A DNA stretch of 64,000 nt from Excoecaria cochinchinensis (GCA_947683425.1 CANTUQ010000070.1:1204001-1268000), one strand, 5' to 3'; shown: positions 10,509-21,509, counted from the stretch's first letter. The notes: generated by a model from the letters alone, not told the origin. A program made the numbers and translations.

Positions 10509-13069
10509 ATGGCCTCCAATAGTGCTGAGGTGTTAGACACAAGTTTTTTGGAGTGGTATGAGAATAAACCAGCCGTCGCACTGCATTCTCGCCTGACCGC
10601 TGAGGAGGTGGCCGAAATTCCCTCCAAATATGGCCTTTCTGATGAGATAAAGGTGTTGGCCTGCCCTGAGTCAATGGCGGTGACAGAAGGGCCCTTTGGT
10701 CGAGATGGCGGAGAGTGGTTCGTCTGCCACCTGTGGAGCCTAGATGCGGGCCTGAGGTTCCCGTTGGGCGCCTTTGAGACGGCGGTGCTGAGGGGGTATG
10801 GTCTCGCCCCTAACCAATTACATCCGAACGGCTGGAGATCGGTGGCGTGCTTCAAAATCCTATGCCAAATTGAAGTGGTAGCGCCGACCTTGGAGCTTTT
10901 CACTCACTTCTTCTATATTTCGGGTCGGAGCGACGGGACGGAGTATTTCTTTACAAGCCGCCCAAAGAGGAAGTTGATGTTCGTCCCCACTTCCATGAAA
11001 GGGTACAGAGAACGGTACTTCTTGGTGGGGAGGAAAGGCGGGTTTGGGGTACGCCTAACCCGATCGGCCAGGGTCGAGACCTTGAGGGACTTAGCCGCCG
11101 GTCAGGAATTCTACGAAAACGACATACAGAAACTGATGGCCGCCGTCAGCAGGAATGAAGGGCCTTACGAGTCCAAATTCCTTTTGCGGACACTGCTCGG
11201 CTCGCCCGATTTTCAAGAGGCTGAGGACGTAGAACGTGAGCGTTAGGATCAGAAAAAACCCAATCATCGTGCATCAGATCATTCATTGCACTTTATTAAT
11301 GTTTTATGAAGAGAATTTGTGTACGAAAAAACTTATCTAGCTTATTTTTTGTTGTGCAGCTGAGATGGCTGGTGGGAGTGATGCATCCAAGCAGCTCGGC
11401 GAAAAGATCAAGCAAAAACGTGAGGCCGAGCGGAGGGCTCAAGAGCAGAGGAAGAGGAGGAAGCTTGTGCCCGCGTCGGAGCTGCAATCTTCTCGGGCAG
11501 CTGCTGGTGCTTCTAGTGGGGCTGTTGGTGCCTCCGCAACGACTCCTGCCATTGCGGCCGTCCCGATCTCATCGGCACCCCCCGCTGCCACGACTCCGTC
11601 TGCGGCGCCTACCTCTACTGCAGCCGGGCCAAAGATTGTGCTTCGAAGGGAGGCTTTTCCTCCGCCGGTGCGTCCAAAGCGCCGCACTCTTCGGGATGAG
11701 TCAGATGAAGACGATCAGCCGATCGGTCCTGCGATCCGAGAGGCGGAGGAGGCCGCTAAAAGGAAAAAAGCCGATGAAGCGGCTAGAAAGAAGGTTGCTG
11801 AGATGATAGCCGAGTCCGACGCACTGATTGCCGCCAGAGGGAAGACCGTTCTACGTGGCGAATCTCCACGGCGATCTAGCGATCGGCGGCCGGCTCTCAT
11901 GAAGGACATTTTGAGGGAAAACTTTGGTGATGAATGGTCAGTGGGTCAAGTGGCCAACTTCATTTGCCGCGGTCTTCTCCGGGATGAAGATCATCGGGAC
12001 GCCGGGGACGCTAGCCAACTCAACAGAGAAGTTCAGGCTATCAATCAGCAGTTAATAGACGTAAGGACCCGTCGTTTTGTTTCTGGTGTTAATTTACACC
12101 TCTGTGTCTGATGAAGTTATTCTTGATTTTGTGTAGGCTGCCAGGAGGGCACAGCGGCTGCACATGATGGCCGGTCTGTGGAGAGGAAGGGCCGAGTCGG
12201 GCGCCGCAGCTAAGGCGGAGGCGAACACACGCTGTGAAGCAGCTAAGAAAGAGGCCTCCGACCTTCGAGTTGAGGTGGCCAAGCTGGAGGAGCGATATGC
12301 TGCTTCTCAGTCGGAGACAGTGGCCTTGAGGAAGGAGGCTCACCATAGTGCTCAGGATCTGAAGGCTCGGCAGAGCGAGGCCGACAGGCTGAAGGGCGAA
12401 GTCGCCCGTCTATCTGCAGAGGGTGCGCAGTTGCGGCGGTTCGAGGCGGATGCAACCCGACTGGATGCCGAGTGCAGAGAGTTGGCCGCCGAGAATGCCA
12501 GACTGAAGGCAGAGGGCGGGCAGCTTCGAGAGGAGGTGGAGTCCTTGAAGAAGTCGGCAGGAGAGAGTGAGGCTTCCTACACGAAGATTCTTGAAATGGA
12601 ACTTGTCAACCAGAAGGAGCGCCTGATTGATGAGTTAGCAGACACTCAGGTGGAGCTGCTGTCTCGGCTAGTCCATGAAGCTGGGCGGCGCTTCCCCGGG
12701 GTTGATTTGTCGTGGATGGACGATCCGGCATCACTGCCTGCTCCTCCAAATGATGATGATGATGAAGGCGCTCCCGAGGGGGAAGTCACTGAGAGAGCTT
12801 CTGTAGAAGGCCCTTCATTTCCGCAGACTATTCCAGAGGTTCCCTCCGAAGTGGAGCCTGCGGCGCCTTCAGATTCTGGAGCTGGAGAGGAAGTTCCTCC
12901 TGCGCCCGAAGTCGAGCTAGTGGCGCCCTCTTCTGTTGGGCCTGTCTCTGAAGGGGGGGCAGTATCTGTGCCGCCAGCTGTCGACCCTTCTCAGGCCACC
13001 GCCAATCCGATTGCTGAAGAGGTTGTTGACCCTCCTGGCGAAGTGGAGGTTGTAAATATAGATAGTTAG
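10509..13069 (+). CDS. Antisense gene of the Tat Gypsy element (gypsy-type transposon domain, coiled coil)
   Basis: Three exons can be joined in phase: 10509-11235, 11360-12060 and 12137-13069, with introns starting GTGAGC and GTAAGG and ending TGTGCAG and GTGTAG. The product is about 786 residues. Residues 1-242 resemble the plant 'putative gypsy type transposon' domain (Pfam PF04195 as I recall it), with segments such as WFVCHLWSLDAGLRFPLG and YRERYFLVG. Residues 243-476 are rich in Ala, Ser and basic residues, with an RRSSDRRPALMKD stretch. Residues 477-650 form a long heptad-repeat coiled coil, then an acidic Pro/Ser/Val-rich tail. It lies opposite to gag-pol, between integrase and the 3' LTR. 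No stop breaks the spliced frame although gag-pol has two. Molecular role unknown; extra antisense ORFs are known in Tat-lineage elements. Confidence 0.78.
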
Positions 13070-13719
13070 GTTAGGAATTTAGATCAGCTTTACTTTTTTC
13101 TTTGTTTCCTATCTTTGTAACAATTCTTTACAAATTGTATGGTGGAGATATTTTTAATAAAATTGCATTTTTTGCGAGTTAATATATACATAAATTTGTA
13201 TTAAGATTTGCGATATAATCGAGCTAAGTATTTACTCGTGAAATAGCATAATATTCGCATTAAATTTGCAAGTACTTCCTGAATTCGGATAACTCCTGAG
13301 CTTGATGACCGATCGAGTCAATCTGGCTTTTCAGGTCGCATAAAATTTGCGCAATTAGACTAAGTAATGCTCATAAAGCTGCATGAGAAATGCATAGCTG
13401 AGCTGAATGATACTCGTAGAATTGCATAGTAATTGCATAATCGAGTTGGATGGTACTCGTAAAGTTGCATAAAAGCTGCATGACCGAGCTAAACGATACT
13501 CGTAGAACTGCATAGGAATTGCATAATCGAGCAAGAGAGGTTAGATCCTCTATTACATGTATAATACTTGGGAAGGTAAGATCCTTCATCACGACATGTA
13601 CACTTTGTAGCTTGGAATGGGCATCAAGCCTAGCGTAGAACACTATATTGTGTATTAATTGAATAATAATGAAAGAAGGAACCTTTTTATTAATCGGGCA
13701 ATTGCCAGGTTCTGATACA
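13070..13719. other. Spacer between antisense gene and integrase, with minisatellite
   Basis: Non-coding. The two genes converge on it, so it should hold both 3' ends. A polyadenylation-like AATAAA lies on the plus strand at about 13157. The central part is a 43-bp tandem repeat. Confidence 0.6.
13365..13536. repeat. 43-bp minisatellite, about four units
   Basis: The words TACTCGTAGAATTGCAT, TACTCGTAAAGTTGCAT and TACTCGTAGAACTGCAT recur at 43-base spacing (13411, 13454, 13497), with a weaker first unit from 13365 and decayed units further left to about 13210. Such variable minisatellites near the 3' end are common in Tat elements. Confidence 0.75.
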
Positions 13720-14988
13720 TTATGAGACATGGTACTTCTTGAGTACTTCAACATTCCAGCTTCTGGGGACATCCTGGCCTTCAACAGTTTGAAGCCTATA
13801 AGTGCTCGGACTTAGGACTTTAGCAACCTCGTAGGGCCCTTCCCAATTCGGCATCAGCTTCCCAACTCCGGCATTTCCCGAGCCTAGTTCTGCCTTTCTG
13901 AGTACCAGATCGCCTACATTGAAGGTTCTAGACCTTACTTTAGCATTGTGGTATCTGGCCACTCTTTGTTTATAGGCAGCGATCCTGGCGTAGGCGTCCT
14001 CCCTCTTTTCTTCGATGAGATCTAAGTCTTGGCATCTCTCTTGAGTGTTCATCCGCTCGGAGTACAGAGCCGATCGGTAAGAAGGGAGGCCGACCTCCAC
14101 AGGAATCATTGCTTCGGAGCCGTAAACAAGAGAAAATGGCGTCTGATGAGTGCCTGTCCTGGGGGACGTTCTATATGTCCACAGGACACTCTGCAGTTCT
14201 TCAGTCCAGTTGCCTTTGGCTTGACCCAGTCGCTTCTTCAATCCCTCCAAGATGGTCCGATTGGAGACCTCAGTCATTCCGTTGCTTTGGGGATGAGCGA
14301 CAGATGTGAACTTTAATTTGATGTTCAAGCCCTGGCAAAAGTTTCTGAAGACGGAGCTGTCGAACTGCTTGCCATTATCTGCAATAAAAACATTGGGTAA
14401 ACCATACCTGCAGATGATGTTCTTCCATGTAAAGCTTTTGACCCTCTCGGCTGTGATGGTGGCTACTGATTCAGCCTCAATCCACTTGGAGAAGTGGTCG
14501 ACTGCTACTATGAGGAACTTCATATGCTTTCTGCCTTGGGGAAAAGGTCCTAGGATGTCCATCCCCCACTGGTCGAACGGCCAAGCAACTCCGATCGGCT
14601 GTTGGTCTGCTCCACGCTGCCTTATAATCCTGCCATGAATTTGGCATTGCGGGCATATCCTTACTTTCTCCTGGGCATCCTTGAGCATGCTAGGCCAGTA
14701 ATATCCCGTCTGAAGGGCCTTTCTCGCCATGGCTCTGCTTGCCTCATGCGCACCTCATATGCCTTCGTGGAGCTCTCTGAGGATGTAGTCCCCCTCTTCC
14801 TCCGACACGCACTTTAGCCAAGGGTGACTGAAAGCTTTTTTGTACAAATCACCGTTAATGATGGAGTAATTGAGAGATTTTCGAGATACCTTTCGAGCTT
14901 CGTCCTTGTCCTCGGGCAGTCGTCCTGTCTGGAGGAACTGCACAATTGGGCTCATCCAGGTTTCATTCTCTTGGTCGATCTCCATCAT
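13720..14988 (-). CDS. Integrase region of the Gypsy polyprotein, interrupted by one stop
   Basis: Continues the frame of gag-pol. An N-terminal part (14988-14758) holds a tether sequence and the start of the zinc-binding region; a TGA at 14755-14757 replaces what related elements have as a cysteine codon. The remainder (to 13720) contains CPQCQ of the zinc finger, the catalytic core with WGMDILGPFP, FIADNGKQFDS and the glutamate region NGMTEVSNRTI, and a C-terminal domain with KLMPNWEGPYEV. Its job is to insert the DNA copy into the genome. It is separated from the RNase H part by a TAA at 15052-15054. All parts share one frame, so only two point changes break it. Confidence 0.9.
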
Positions 14989-15051
14989 CTCCGGCTCGTC
15001 TAGGGAGGAGGAAGTTTGGTCTACAACGGCAATGTTTTCTTCTATAACACT

Positions 15052-18000
15052 TTATGCGGAAGCGGACATCTTAGCTAGCCGATCGGCCTCTGCAGTTTGG
15101 TCCCTCGGGACTTTCTGTAGCACCCATTCCGATCCAGCCTCTTCCAGTTTTGCGAAGGCAGTTTTGACTTTGGCCAAGTACTGGATCATTGTGGGCTCAC
15201 GTGCTTCGAAAGTCCCCAAGACTTGACTGGTGACCAGCTGGGAGTCGCTCCTAATGGCCACTGTCTCCGGTCGGATCGCGTGGAGCAGTCTCAGCCCTTG
15301 AAGGAGCGCCTCATACTCTGCCATATTATTAGAAGCTTTGAAATTAAGCTTTATGGCGTACCTTATTGTGATGCCCAAAGGGCCTTTTATTATTATTCCG
15401 ACGCCTCCTCGAGTGTCGTTAGCTGCGCCGTCCACTGTCATTTCCCAGCTTTGTGGCTTGGGTTGACTTGGCGGTTCCTCACCCGCAAATTCGGCTACGA
15501 AGTCTGCCAAAGCCTGGGCCTTTATAGCCTTTCTGGGCTCATATCTGACATCCCAGGACTGTAGCTTAATCGCCCATCCCACCATTTTGCCTTCCAGATC
15601 GGGCGTCTGGAGTATCTTTCTTAGAGGATGACCCGATCGGACGACGATTGTGTGCGCCTCGAAGTAAGGTCTCAACTTCCTTGCACACATCATGAGGGCA
15701 ATAATGAGCTGCTCAACCGGTCCCTTTCTCAGATCTGCACCTCTGAGTACTTCACTTACGTAGTACACGGGTAGCTGTTGGGTATCTTCTTCTCGGACCA
15801 AAGCACCTGCAACAGCTTCCTTAGAGGTGGCTAAATAGAGGTATAAATTTTCACCTGGTACCGGTCGGCTGAGCAGCGGCGGGTTGGTGAGGAACGCCTT
15901 CAGCTCTTCGAAGGCTTGCTGGCAGTCTTCCCCCCAGACAAAAGTTTCGCTCTTCCTTAGCTTCTTGAAAAAAGGCGTACAGCGCTTGGCTGAAGAGGAA
16001 ATGAATCGTCCCAAGGCTGTTATTCTTCCATTCAGCTTCTGGACGTCTTTTATGCTCCTGGGGGGTTGCATCTCGAGGATGGCCTTTATTTTTTCTGGAT
16101 TTGCCTCGATCCCTCGTTGAGAGACTAGGAATCCTAAGAATTTTCCTGATGGTACCCCGAAGGCGCACTTCTCGGGGTTGAGCTTCATCTGGAACTTATT
16201 TAGGGTGTCAAAAACTTTTGCCAGATCGGCTGGATGTTCCTCGGCGCTTCGGCTCTTGACGATCATGTCGTCAACATATACTTCGACATTCTGCCCGATC
16301 TGGTCTTTAAAAATCTTGTTCATCAGGCACTGATATGTGGCCCCAGCATTTTTCAGTCCGAATGGCATCATCCTGTAGCAGAACGTTCCGTCGTCTGTGA
16401 TGAAGCTGGTTTTCTCCTGATCAAGGAGCCACATCAGAATTTGGTGGTAGCCGGCATATGCGTCCAGAAGAGAATAAATGGCATGGCATGCTGTGGCGTC
16501 TACCAATTGGTCTATACTTGGCAAGGGATAGCTGTCTTTGGGGCATGCCTTGTTGAGGTCGGTGAAGTCGACACACATTCGCAGCTTGCCAGACTTCTTC
16601 TTGACCAACACCACATTAGCCAGCCATTCAGGGTAGTCTACCTCTCGGATAGTTCCGGTCTTGAGTAGCCTATCAATCTCTTCTGAAATGAACTTCCTCC
16701 GATCGGGCGCGTGCCTTCTCAACTTTTGGCGGATCGGAGGGAAGCTCGGGTCCACATTTAACTTGTGGGTGATTATTTTGGGGTCCACGCCAGTGATATC
16801 CTCTGGCTTCCAGGCAAAAGTCGCTTGATTGATGGTCAAGACGTGCATGATAGCTTCTTCAGTTGTTCTATCCATGCTTGTCCCCACCTGAACATTTTTA
16901 CCTTTATCGAGCGACTTGGCCTTTGTGGCCTCTGCTGGGTCCATCCTGGGCCTTTCCGCCTGCTCTTGCTGTTCGAGGCCTGGCTCTACGACCATCGCTT
17001 CTCGCTGCTGCTTTATCATGGTGATATAAGCCTCCCTGGATGCTTTCTGGTCACCTCTCAAGATGGTGACGCCTCCTATGGTCGGAATCTTCATCACCAT
17101 GTATCGGATGGAGGTCACAGCTCCGGTCTGGAAAAGCAGTGGTCTGCCAAAAATGGCATTGTAGGCAAATGTCATGTCAACAACCATGAAAATTACCTTA
17201 CAAGCGTGAGCTATTGCTTCTTGGCCGAGCTCGACAAAAAGCTCTACAGATCCCGCCACGGGGATGGTAGCATTGCCCAGGCCGATCAGAGGAGTGGCGT
17301 TCGGCTTCAGCTCTCCGATCGGAAGTCCCATGGCTCGGTAGGCCTGGAGAGTTAGGACGTTGACAGCACTGCCGTTGTCCACCAAGATTCTTTTTACATT
17401 GAAATTGTTTATCCGAGCTCTTACAACGAGAGCGTCCTCATGTGGAAACAGGACGTCTCGTGCGTCTTCGCTGGAAATGGTGACCGAGGCAGGCTGCTCG
17501 GCCTGTCGGGAGAGGTAGACGCCTTTCCCCTTCCCCTTTTTGGGGAGATCCTCTCCATAGGATGACCCTCCGGTGATCACGTTTATGACCCCGGCATAGG
17601 GTCTGGCCGGGTCGGCGTTTCTGGGATTCCTGCGCTCATCATCGTCGTCTGAGTCAGGATCGTCCCTGCGAGGCTTCGGCTGTCTACAGGGTTCATCCCC
17701 TCTGGCCGGGCCTGTGAATCTCCTGAGGGCCCCACGGCGTATCAGCCTTTCAATTTCTTTTTTTAGCGAAGTGCACTCGTCGGTTAAATGACCGACGTCT
17801 CTGTGGAATTCGCAATATTTGCTCGGGTCCCTCGCATCCCGACTTCTTCCGGAGAGGTCTCTGGGCCAGTTGACTCTGCGGTGCTTTTCTTTGATCCACA
17901 TTAACACCGCCGTCGGGGTAGCATTGAGAGGAGTGTACGTCCTCTCTGCCCGGTCGTCTGGACGCGGATTCCGGTCTCTTCCCGATCCCCTGGCTTGGTC

Positions 18001-19329
18001 TGAATTTCTGGAACTTTGAGCTCCATCTTGGCCTTTAGATGTCCGATCGGAAGCGGAGGCTCTTTGAGTAGAGCGATTGTCCGGATATTGTAAGCGGTCC
18101 AGGACGCTGGTCCTTCCTCTGCTTTTGGACCTGAGAGCATCATCCAACTGGATGTGTTGCCTAGCCCTCTCCATTAGCTCAGCGAAGCTGGATGGGGGTC
18201 TTGTTGTAAGCGACTCGAAAAGTGGTCGGTCAGTGGTGCCCCCTTGTAAGGCGGTAGTCGCCATCTCCACACTGACATTTCTTACTTCAGACATGGTAGC
18301 CTGAAACCTGTCGATGTAGTCTCGAAGACTTTCATCGGTTCTTTGGTAAAGATTGCACAGGTCGTTCACCGTTTTGGGCGCGCGTGTTTGCACAATGAAC
18401 CTCATAGTGAACAGCTCCTTTAACTGTCTGAACGATGTAACGGATCCCATGGGCAGCTCATGGAACCATGTCAATGCATCCCCACCCAAAGTGGTGGGAA
18501 AAACCCTACAGGCTATTCTTTCGTCATAAGTATAGACCTGTACCTTGGTCAAGTACTCTGCCAAGTGCGTGGTAGGATCTGTTTTGCCTGTGTACCTTTC
18601 CATGACCACATCTCGCCACCTGGGGGGGAGCTCAGCATCGGTGATCTCTCTGCAGAAGGGAGAGGCAGTGTTCCCACAAGTATTTCCTTCGAACGTGCCT
18701 CTTTTGGGCGCGAGGACACCAAACTGCTTGAGCTTCTGCATAAACCACTGGTCCTGCTTGTTCGGCGTATTCTGTTTGCTCAGGGTCGTGGCGGTAGATT
18801 CGCCGCCCTTGTGCTTTCTCGTTTGGCCGCGACTTGGGGTGCACATGTAGGACACATCATCCCTCGTAGACATAGTAGCAGACTTGTTGCTGTAGGGAGA
18901 GGCCCTACTTGCAGACACTATCTGCTTCCCCTTGTCGCTCTTGCCTGGGGTTCTGATTGCATTTTTCCTGGCTCCCTGAACTCGGGATTCATTAATAATG
19001 ACCCCCTTGTTCCTGTTTCTTCTGAAGTCTTCGCCCCTGAGGTAATCCTCTTGGGCTCTTTCAGAGGCGATTGACATCTTACCCTTCTTGAGGGTTTGGA
19101 CAATGCTTTTTGTAAAGTCATTGAGAATAGCGCGCATGTCTCTCACAGTGATAGGGGTGTCCTCTGGTTGCCTTATTGCGGCATCATCGAATTCGGGAAG
19201 GAGGTTGGCCCTTATGGGGGGCCTGGCGAGCGCTTCCCTCCTTCTCGAGGTGCCTGATATGGCACGGGTGTTGTCGTCATGGTCGAGGTCCATGGGGGTC
19301 GTATTCTCATTGGATCTTGAGTTTGCCAT
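15052..19329 (-). CDS. Gag-protease-RT-RNase H polyprotein of Tat-type Gypsy
   Basis: 1425 residues from an ATG at 19329, only about 20 bases inside the 5' LTR. Order: gag with a retrotransposon-gag core (DALTWFHELP near residue 283); a Tat-style incomplete zinc knuckle CEFHRDVGHLTDEC near 505; aspartic protease with VDNGSAVN near 650; reverse transcriptase with VDFTDLNKACPKDSYPLP and the catalytic YVDD at 1018-1021; RNase H from about 1160; and a second, plant-type RNase H from about 1295 with TVDGAAN and NMAEYEALLQGL. It ends at a TAA after SASA, where related polyproteins run on into integrase. Makes the virus-like particle and cDNA in the cytoplasm. Confidence 0.93.
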   Translation of the reverse strand: MANSRSNENTTPMDLDHDDNTRAISGTSRRREALARPPIRANLLPEFDDAAIRQPEDTPITVRDMRAILNDFTKSIVQTLKKGKMSIASERAQEDYLRGEDFRRNRNKGVIINESRVQGARKNAIRTPGKSDKGKQIVSASRASPYSNKSATMSTRDDVSYMCTPSRGQTRKHKGGESTATTLSKQNTPNKQDQWFMQKLKQFGVLAPKRGTFEGNTCGNTASPFCREITDAELPPRWRDVVMERYTGKTDPTTHLAEYLTKVQVYTYDERIACRVFPTTLGGDALTWFHELPMGSVTSFRQLKELFTMRFIVQTRAPKTVNDLCNLYQRTDESLRDYIDRFQATMSEVRNVSVEMATTALQGGTTDRPLFESLTTRPPSSFAELMERARQHIQLDDALRSKSRGRTSVLDRLQYPDNRSTQRASASDRTSKGQDGAQSSRNSDQARGSGRDRNPRPDDRAERTYTPLNATPTAVLMWIKEKHRRVNWPRDLSGRSRDARDPSKYCEFHRDVGHLTDECTSLKKEIERLIRRGALRRFTGPARGDEPCRQPKPRRDDPDSDDDDERRNPRNADPARPYAGVINVITGGSSYGEDLPKKGKGKGVYLSRQAEQPASVTISSEDARDVLFPHEDALVVRARINNFNVKRILVDNGSAVNVLTLQAYRAMGLPIGELKPNATPLIGLGNATIPVAGSVELFVELGQEAIAHACKVIFMVVDMTFAYNAIFGRPLLFQTGAVTSIRYMVMKIPTIGGVTILRGDQKASREAYITMIKQQREAMVVEPGLEQQEQAERPRMDPAEATKAKSLDKGKNVQVGTSMDRTTEEAIMHVLTINQATFAWKPEDITGVDPKIITHKLNVDPSFPPIRQKLRRHAPDRRKFISEEIDRLLKTGTIREVDYPEWLANVVLVKKKSGKLRMCVDFTDLNKACPKDSYPLPSIDQLVDATACHAIYSLLDAYAGYHQILMWLLDQEKTSFITDDGTFCYRMMPFGLKNAGATYQCLMNKIFKDQIGQNVEVYVDDMIVKSRSAEEHPADLAKVFDTLNKFQMKLNPEKCAFGVPSGKFLGFLVSQRGIEANPEKIKAILEMQPPRSIKDVQKLNGRITALGRFISSSAKRCTPFFKKLRKSETFVWGEDCQQAFEELKAFLTNPPLLSRPVPGENLYLYLATSKEAVAGALVREEDTQQLPVYYVSEVLRGADLRKGPVEQLIIALMMCARKLRPYFEAHTIVVRSGHPLRKILQTPDLEGKMVGWAIKLQSWDVRYEPRKAIKAQALADFVAEFAGEEPPSQPKPQSWEMTVDGAANDTRGGVGIIIKGPLGITIRYAIKLNFKASNNMAEYEALLQGLRLLHAIRPETVAIRSDSQLVTSQVLGTFEAREPTMIQYLAKVKTAFAKLEEAGSEWVLQKVPRDQTAEADRLAKMSASA

Positions 19330-19330
19330 C

Positions 19331-19349
19331 TCTCAACGAAAGCACCAAA
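19331..19349 (-). promoter_or_regulatory. Primer-binding site of the Gypsy element
   Basis: Directly after the 5' LTR, the minus strand reads TTTGGTGCTTTCGTTGAGA. It should pair with a tRNA 3' end, but I could not name the tRNA; it is not the initiator-methionine type TGGTATCAGAGC. The gag ATG follows within a base or two, so the element has almost no leader. The same sequence recurs after the first LTR of the TRIM (47137-47156). Confidence 0.75.
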
Positions 19350-19816
19350 TGATAAATCCAAGAATGTCTTTATCTGTAGGAGAGAGGTCGCTCCGATCGG
19401 ATGAGATAACCCTGCAGTAAGAAGAGCCCGGTCGGACCAGGCGTGAGCACTCCGAAGCTTAAGTTAGTAGCTTAGAGAGAGAATGTGCTCTAGAGAGATA
19501 ATGATGTGGATTCAATACCTGGTGCCATCGTTGGCTGGACTATTTATATGAGATGGTTGAGGGGCACTTGAGTGCCTGGGGAGTGATTACTGGCAGTCAG
19601 AGTAGATATTCGACGACATGACAAGGAGCAGGTGGTAGGCATGGGCGCTGCCTTGTGTCAGGCGGCTGATGGGACTGGCGGTCACATCAGCCGATCGGTC
19701 ATGTGCGCTGCCTAGGAGCTCGTGTCTGATACCTTTAGCTGATGGGTTTTGGGCCCTGCCAGTTAAGTGGGCTGGCTGAATGGGCCTTAAGGCAAATGAT
19801 ATTTGCTGTGTTATCA
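19350..19816 (-). repeat. 5' LTR of the Tat-type Gypsy element
   Basis: 467 bp. A minus-strand TATAAATA at 19541-19548 is a likely promoter for gag-pol. The LTR abuts the PBS at 19349 and the right TSD GGTAT at 19817-19821. Confidence 0.93.
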
Positions 19817-19821
19817 GGTAT

Positions 19822-20654
19822 GTTTTGTATAATTAAAAATTTTGATATTTCTATTTCTTCCTCTCAAGGAGGAAGCCTTTATATAGGCTAACGTACATGA
19901 CTATTATGGCAGTTTTATTATACAGGGAACAAATCAATATTATCAGCTAATTTTACTCCTTTCTATATATAGAGTCCTGCTGATAACAAATCCCTACAAT
20001 TATTCTAACACTGCTTTGGCTAGTACATATATTCTTCTACATTTTATAATAGTAATGAAATATGTAACGATCAAATTTAATTAGATTTAAAAAAAACTGA
20101 CAGATATAATGAAAGAATTAATTTTGTAACAATTATACCTTTTATTTTTTAAAATGTGAGCTACGTGTACAATTAATGATGGATATTAATAATGATTGAA
20201 AAAAAAGTTTTAGAAGCATTTTTAAGCTAAAAAAAAATTCAAACAATAAATAAGTAAAGTAATAATTTTTAGAAAAGAAATCAAGAAAGCGTGAATTGTC
20301 AATTTTTAATGAAATATCATTCTATTTTTCCATTTTAAAATTAAAATTAAGATATTGAAATGAAATATTGTGAATACATATATCATGTCTATTTTTCCAT
20401 TTTACATTTGATATAATATTCTAAAAAAATATTTATTTTCTATAAGTTAATGTAAAATTTACATTTGATATAATTTTAAAATTATACTTGCATTTCATAT
20501 TTTATTTTATAAATTCGTAACTGATCTAATGAATAATTAATTTTTGTTTTTAAGGCATAATTAATATGTCAAACTGAAACGGCTTCTGCTTCAAGGAATA
20601 TACCGTATATGTTATTATTTTAATTAATTAATAAATTTAAAAATTATAATTCAG
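19822..20654. other. Remainder of NLR copy 1 intron 2
   Basis: AT-rich intron sequence that aligns in parts with 47990-48432 of copy 2, for instance around TTTTATAATAGTAATGAAAT. No other feature seen. Confidence 0.6.
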
Positions 20655-21089
20655 ATATTGTTTAAAATTTCATCACACTTTACAAGGTATTTATATGTGC
20701 AACAATTGAAAGTAGTTAAGTGTGACAATTTAACACATCTTTACTCACCTCATGTGACCAAACTCTGTGCGAAACTGAAAAGACTAAGCGTTAGGTTTTG
20801 TGGGGGGATAAAAGAAATTTTTGGAGAAGTAGATGAAGAATCAAGATTCGATAAAGTTGTACTTCCTCAACTAATACGCCTATTTGATTTACACAACCTT
20901 AGGAGTTTCTACAGTGGGATATCTGCCATGGAATTGCCTTCATTAGAAGTTGTTGAAGTTGATGCATGTAGTCAAATGAAGACTTTCTCCTATGGGTCCT
21001 TGTTAAGCACTCCAAAACTGAAGGAAGTAGACATAAAAAGAAGCAAATATTCAATAATGGAAGATCTTAATGCAATGGTGAAAAAAGTG
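20655..21089 (+). pseudogene. NLR copy 1, exon 3 (LRR)
   Basis: Acceptor TAATTCAG (ending 20654) and donor GTAAGT (from 21090). It has 435 bases, 145 codons without a stop, phase 0. Encodes LRR units with FKISSHFTRYLYVQQLKVV and CSQMKTFSYGSLLSTPKLKE. Two codons shorter than exon 3 of copy 2 (48433-48873). Confidence 0.82.
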
Positions 21090-21509
21090 GTAAGTTCAAT
21101 TTTACTTGAGTTATTTTTACTCTCAATTCAATTTTGACATATCTTGCCATAATTTGTAATTTATTTTTTCTAGTGATACAAATTAATGTATTTTTTCAAT
21201 CAACATTAATTATTATAATTAATTAAAAAACTTAATTTTTTAAAAAATAAGAATAAAATATGTATCTCATTCCATTTACTTTTATCCTTTTCAATGCAAA
21301 AATAGAATAATTTACTACCGAGTTTTTACCTTTTACTAAAAATAGAGGTATAATAAAAATAAAAATGTTTAATAAAAATATAAATGTAGGGAGCTTAAGT
21401 CAAATTTTGAAAACTTTGTATTAATAATCTCTTAATTTATTAAAGAGAAATGGATAATTTATTTTTACATATTTATTCAATTTTTTATTTTATTGAGCAA
21501 TTAATGCAT

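Larger units (their letters stand above)
9498..19816 (-). mobile_element. Ty3/Gypsy retrotransposon, Tat-type, in NLR copy 1 intron 2
   Basis: Two LTRs of equal length, 467 bp (9498-9964 and 19350-19816), begin TGATAA and end TTATCA. A 5-bp duplication GGTAT flanks the element (9493-9497 and 19817-19821). The polyprotein is on the minus strand, so the right LTR is the 5' LTR. Order in the element: PBS, gag, protease, RT, RNase H, second (plant-type) RNase H, integrase, minisatellite, antisense gene, PPT, 3' LTR. The second RNase H and the antisense gene with a gypsy-type transposon domain are features of the Tat lineage. By eye the LTRs differ at about 8 sites, all transitions, which suggests a fairly recent insertion followed by methylation-driven decay. 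The polyprotein frame has two stops. Confidence 0.93.

Noticed and set aside
11439..11909. Minus-strand open frames opposite the antisense gene
   Set aside because: GC-rich shadow frames of exon 2; no domain and no start context.
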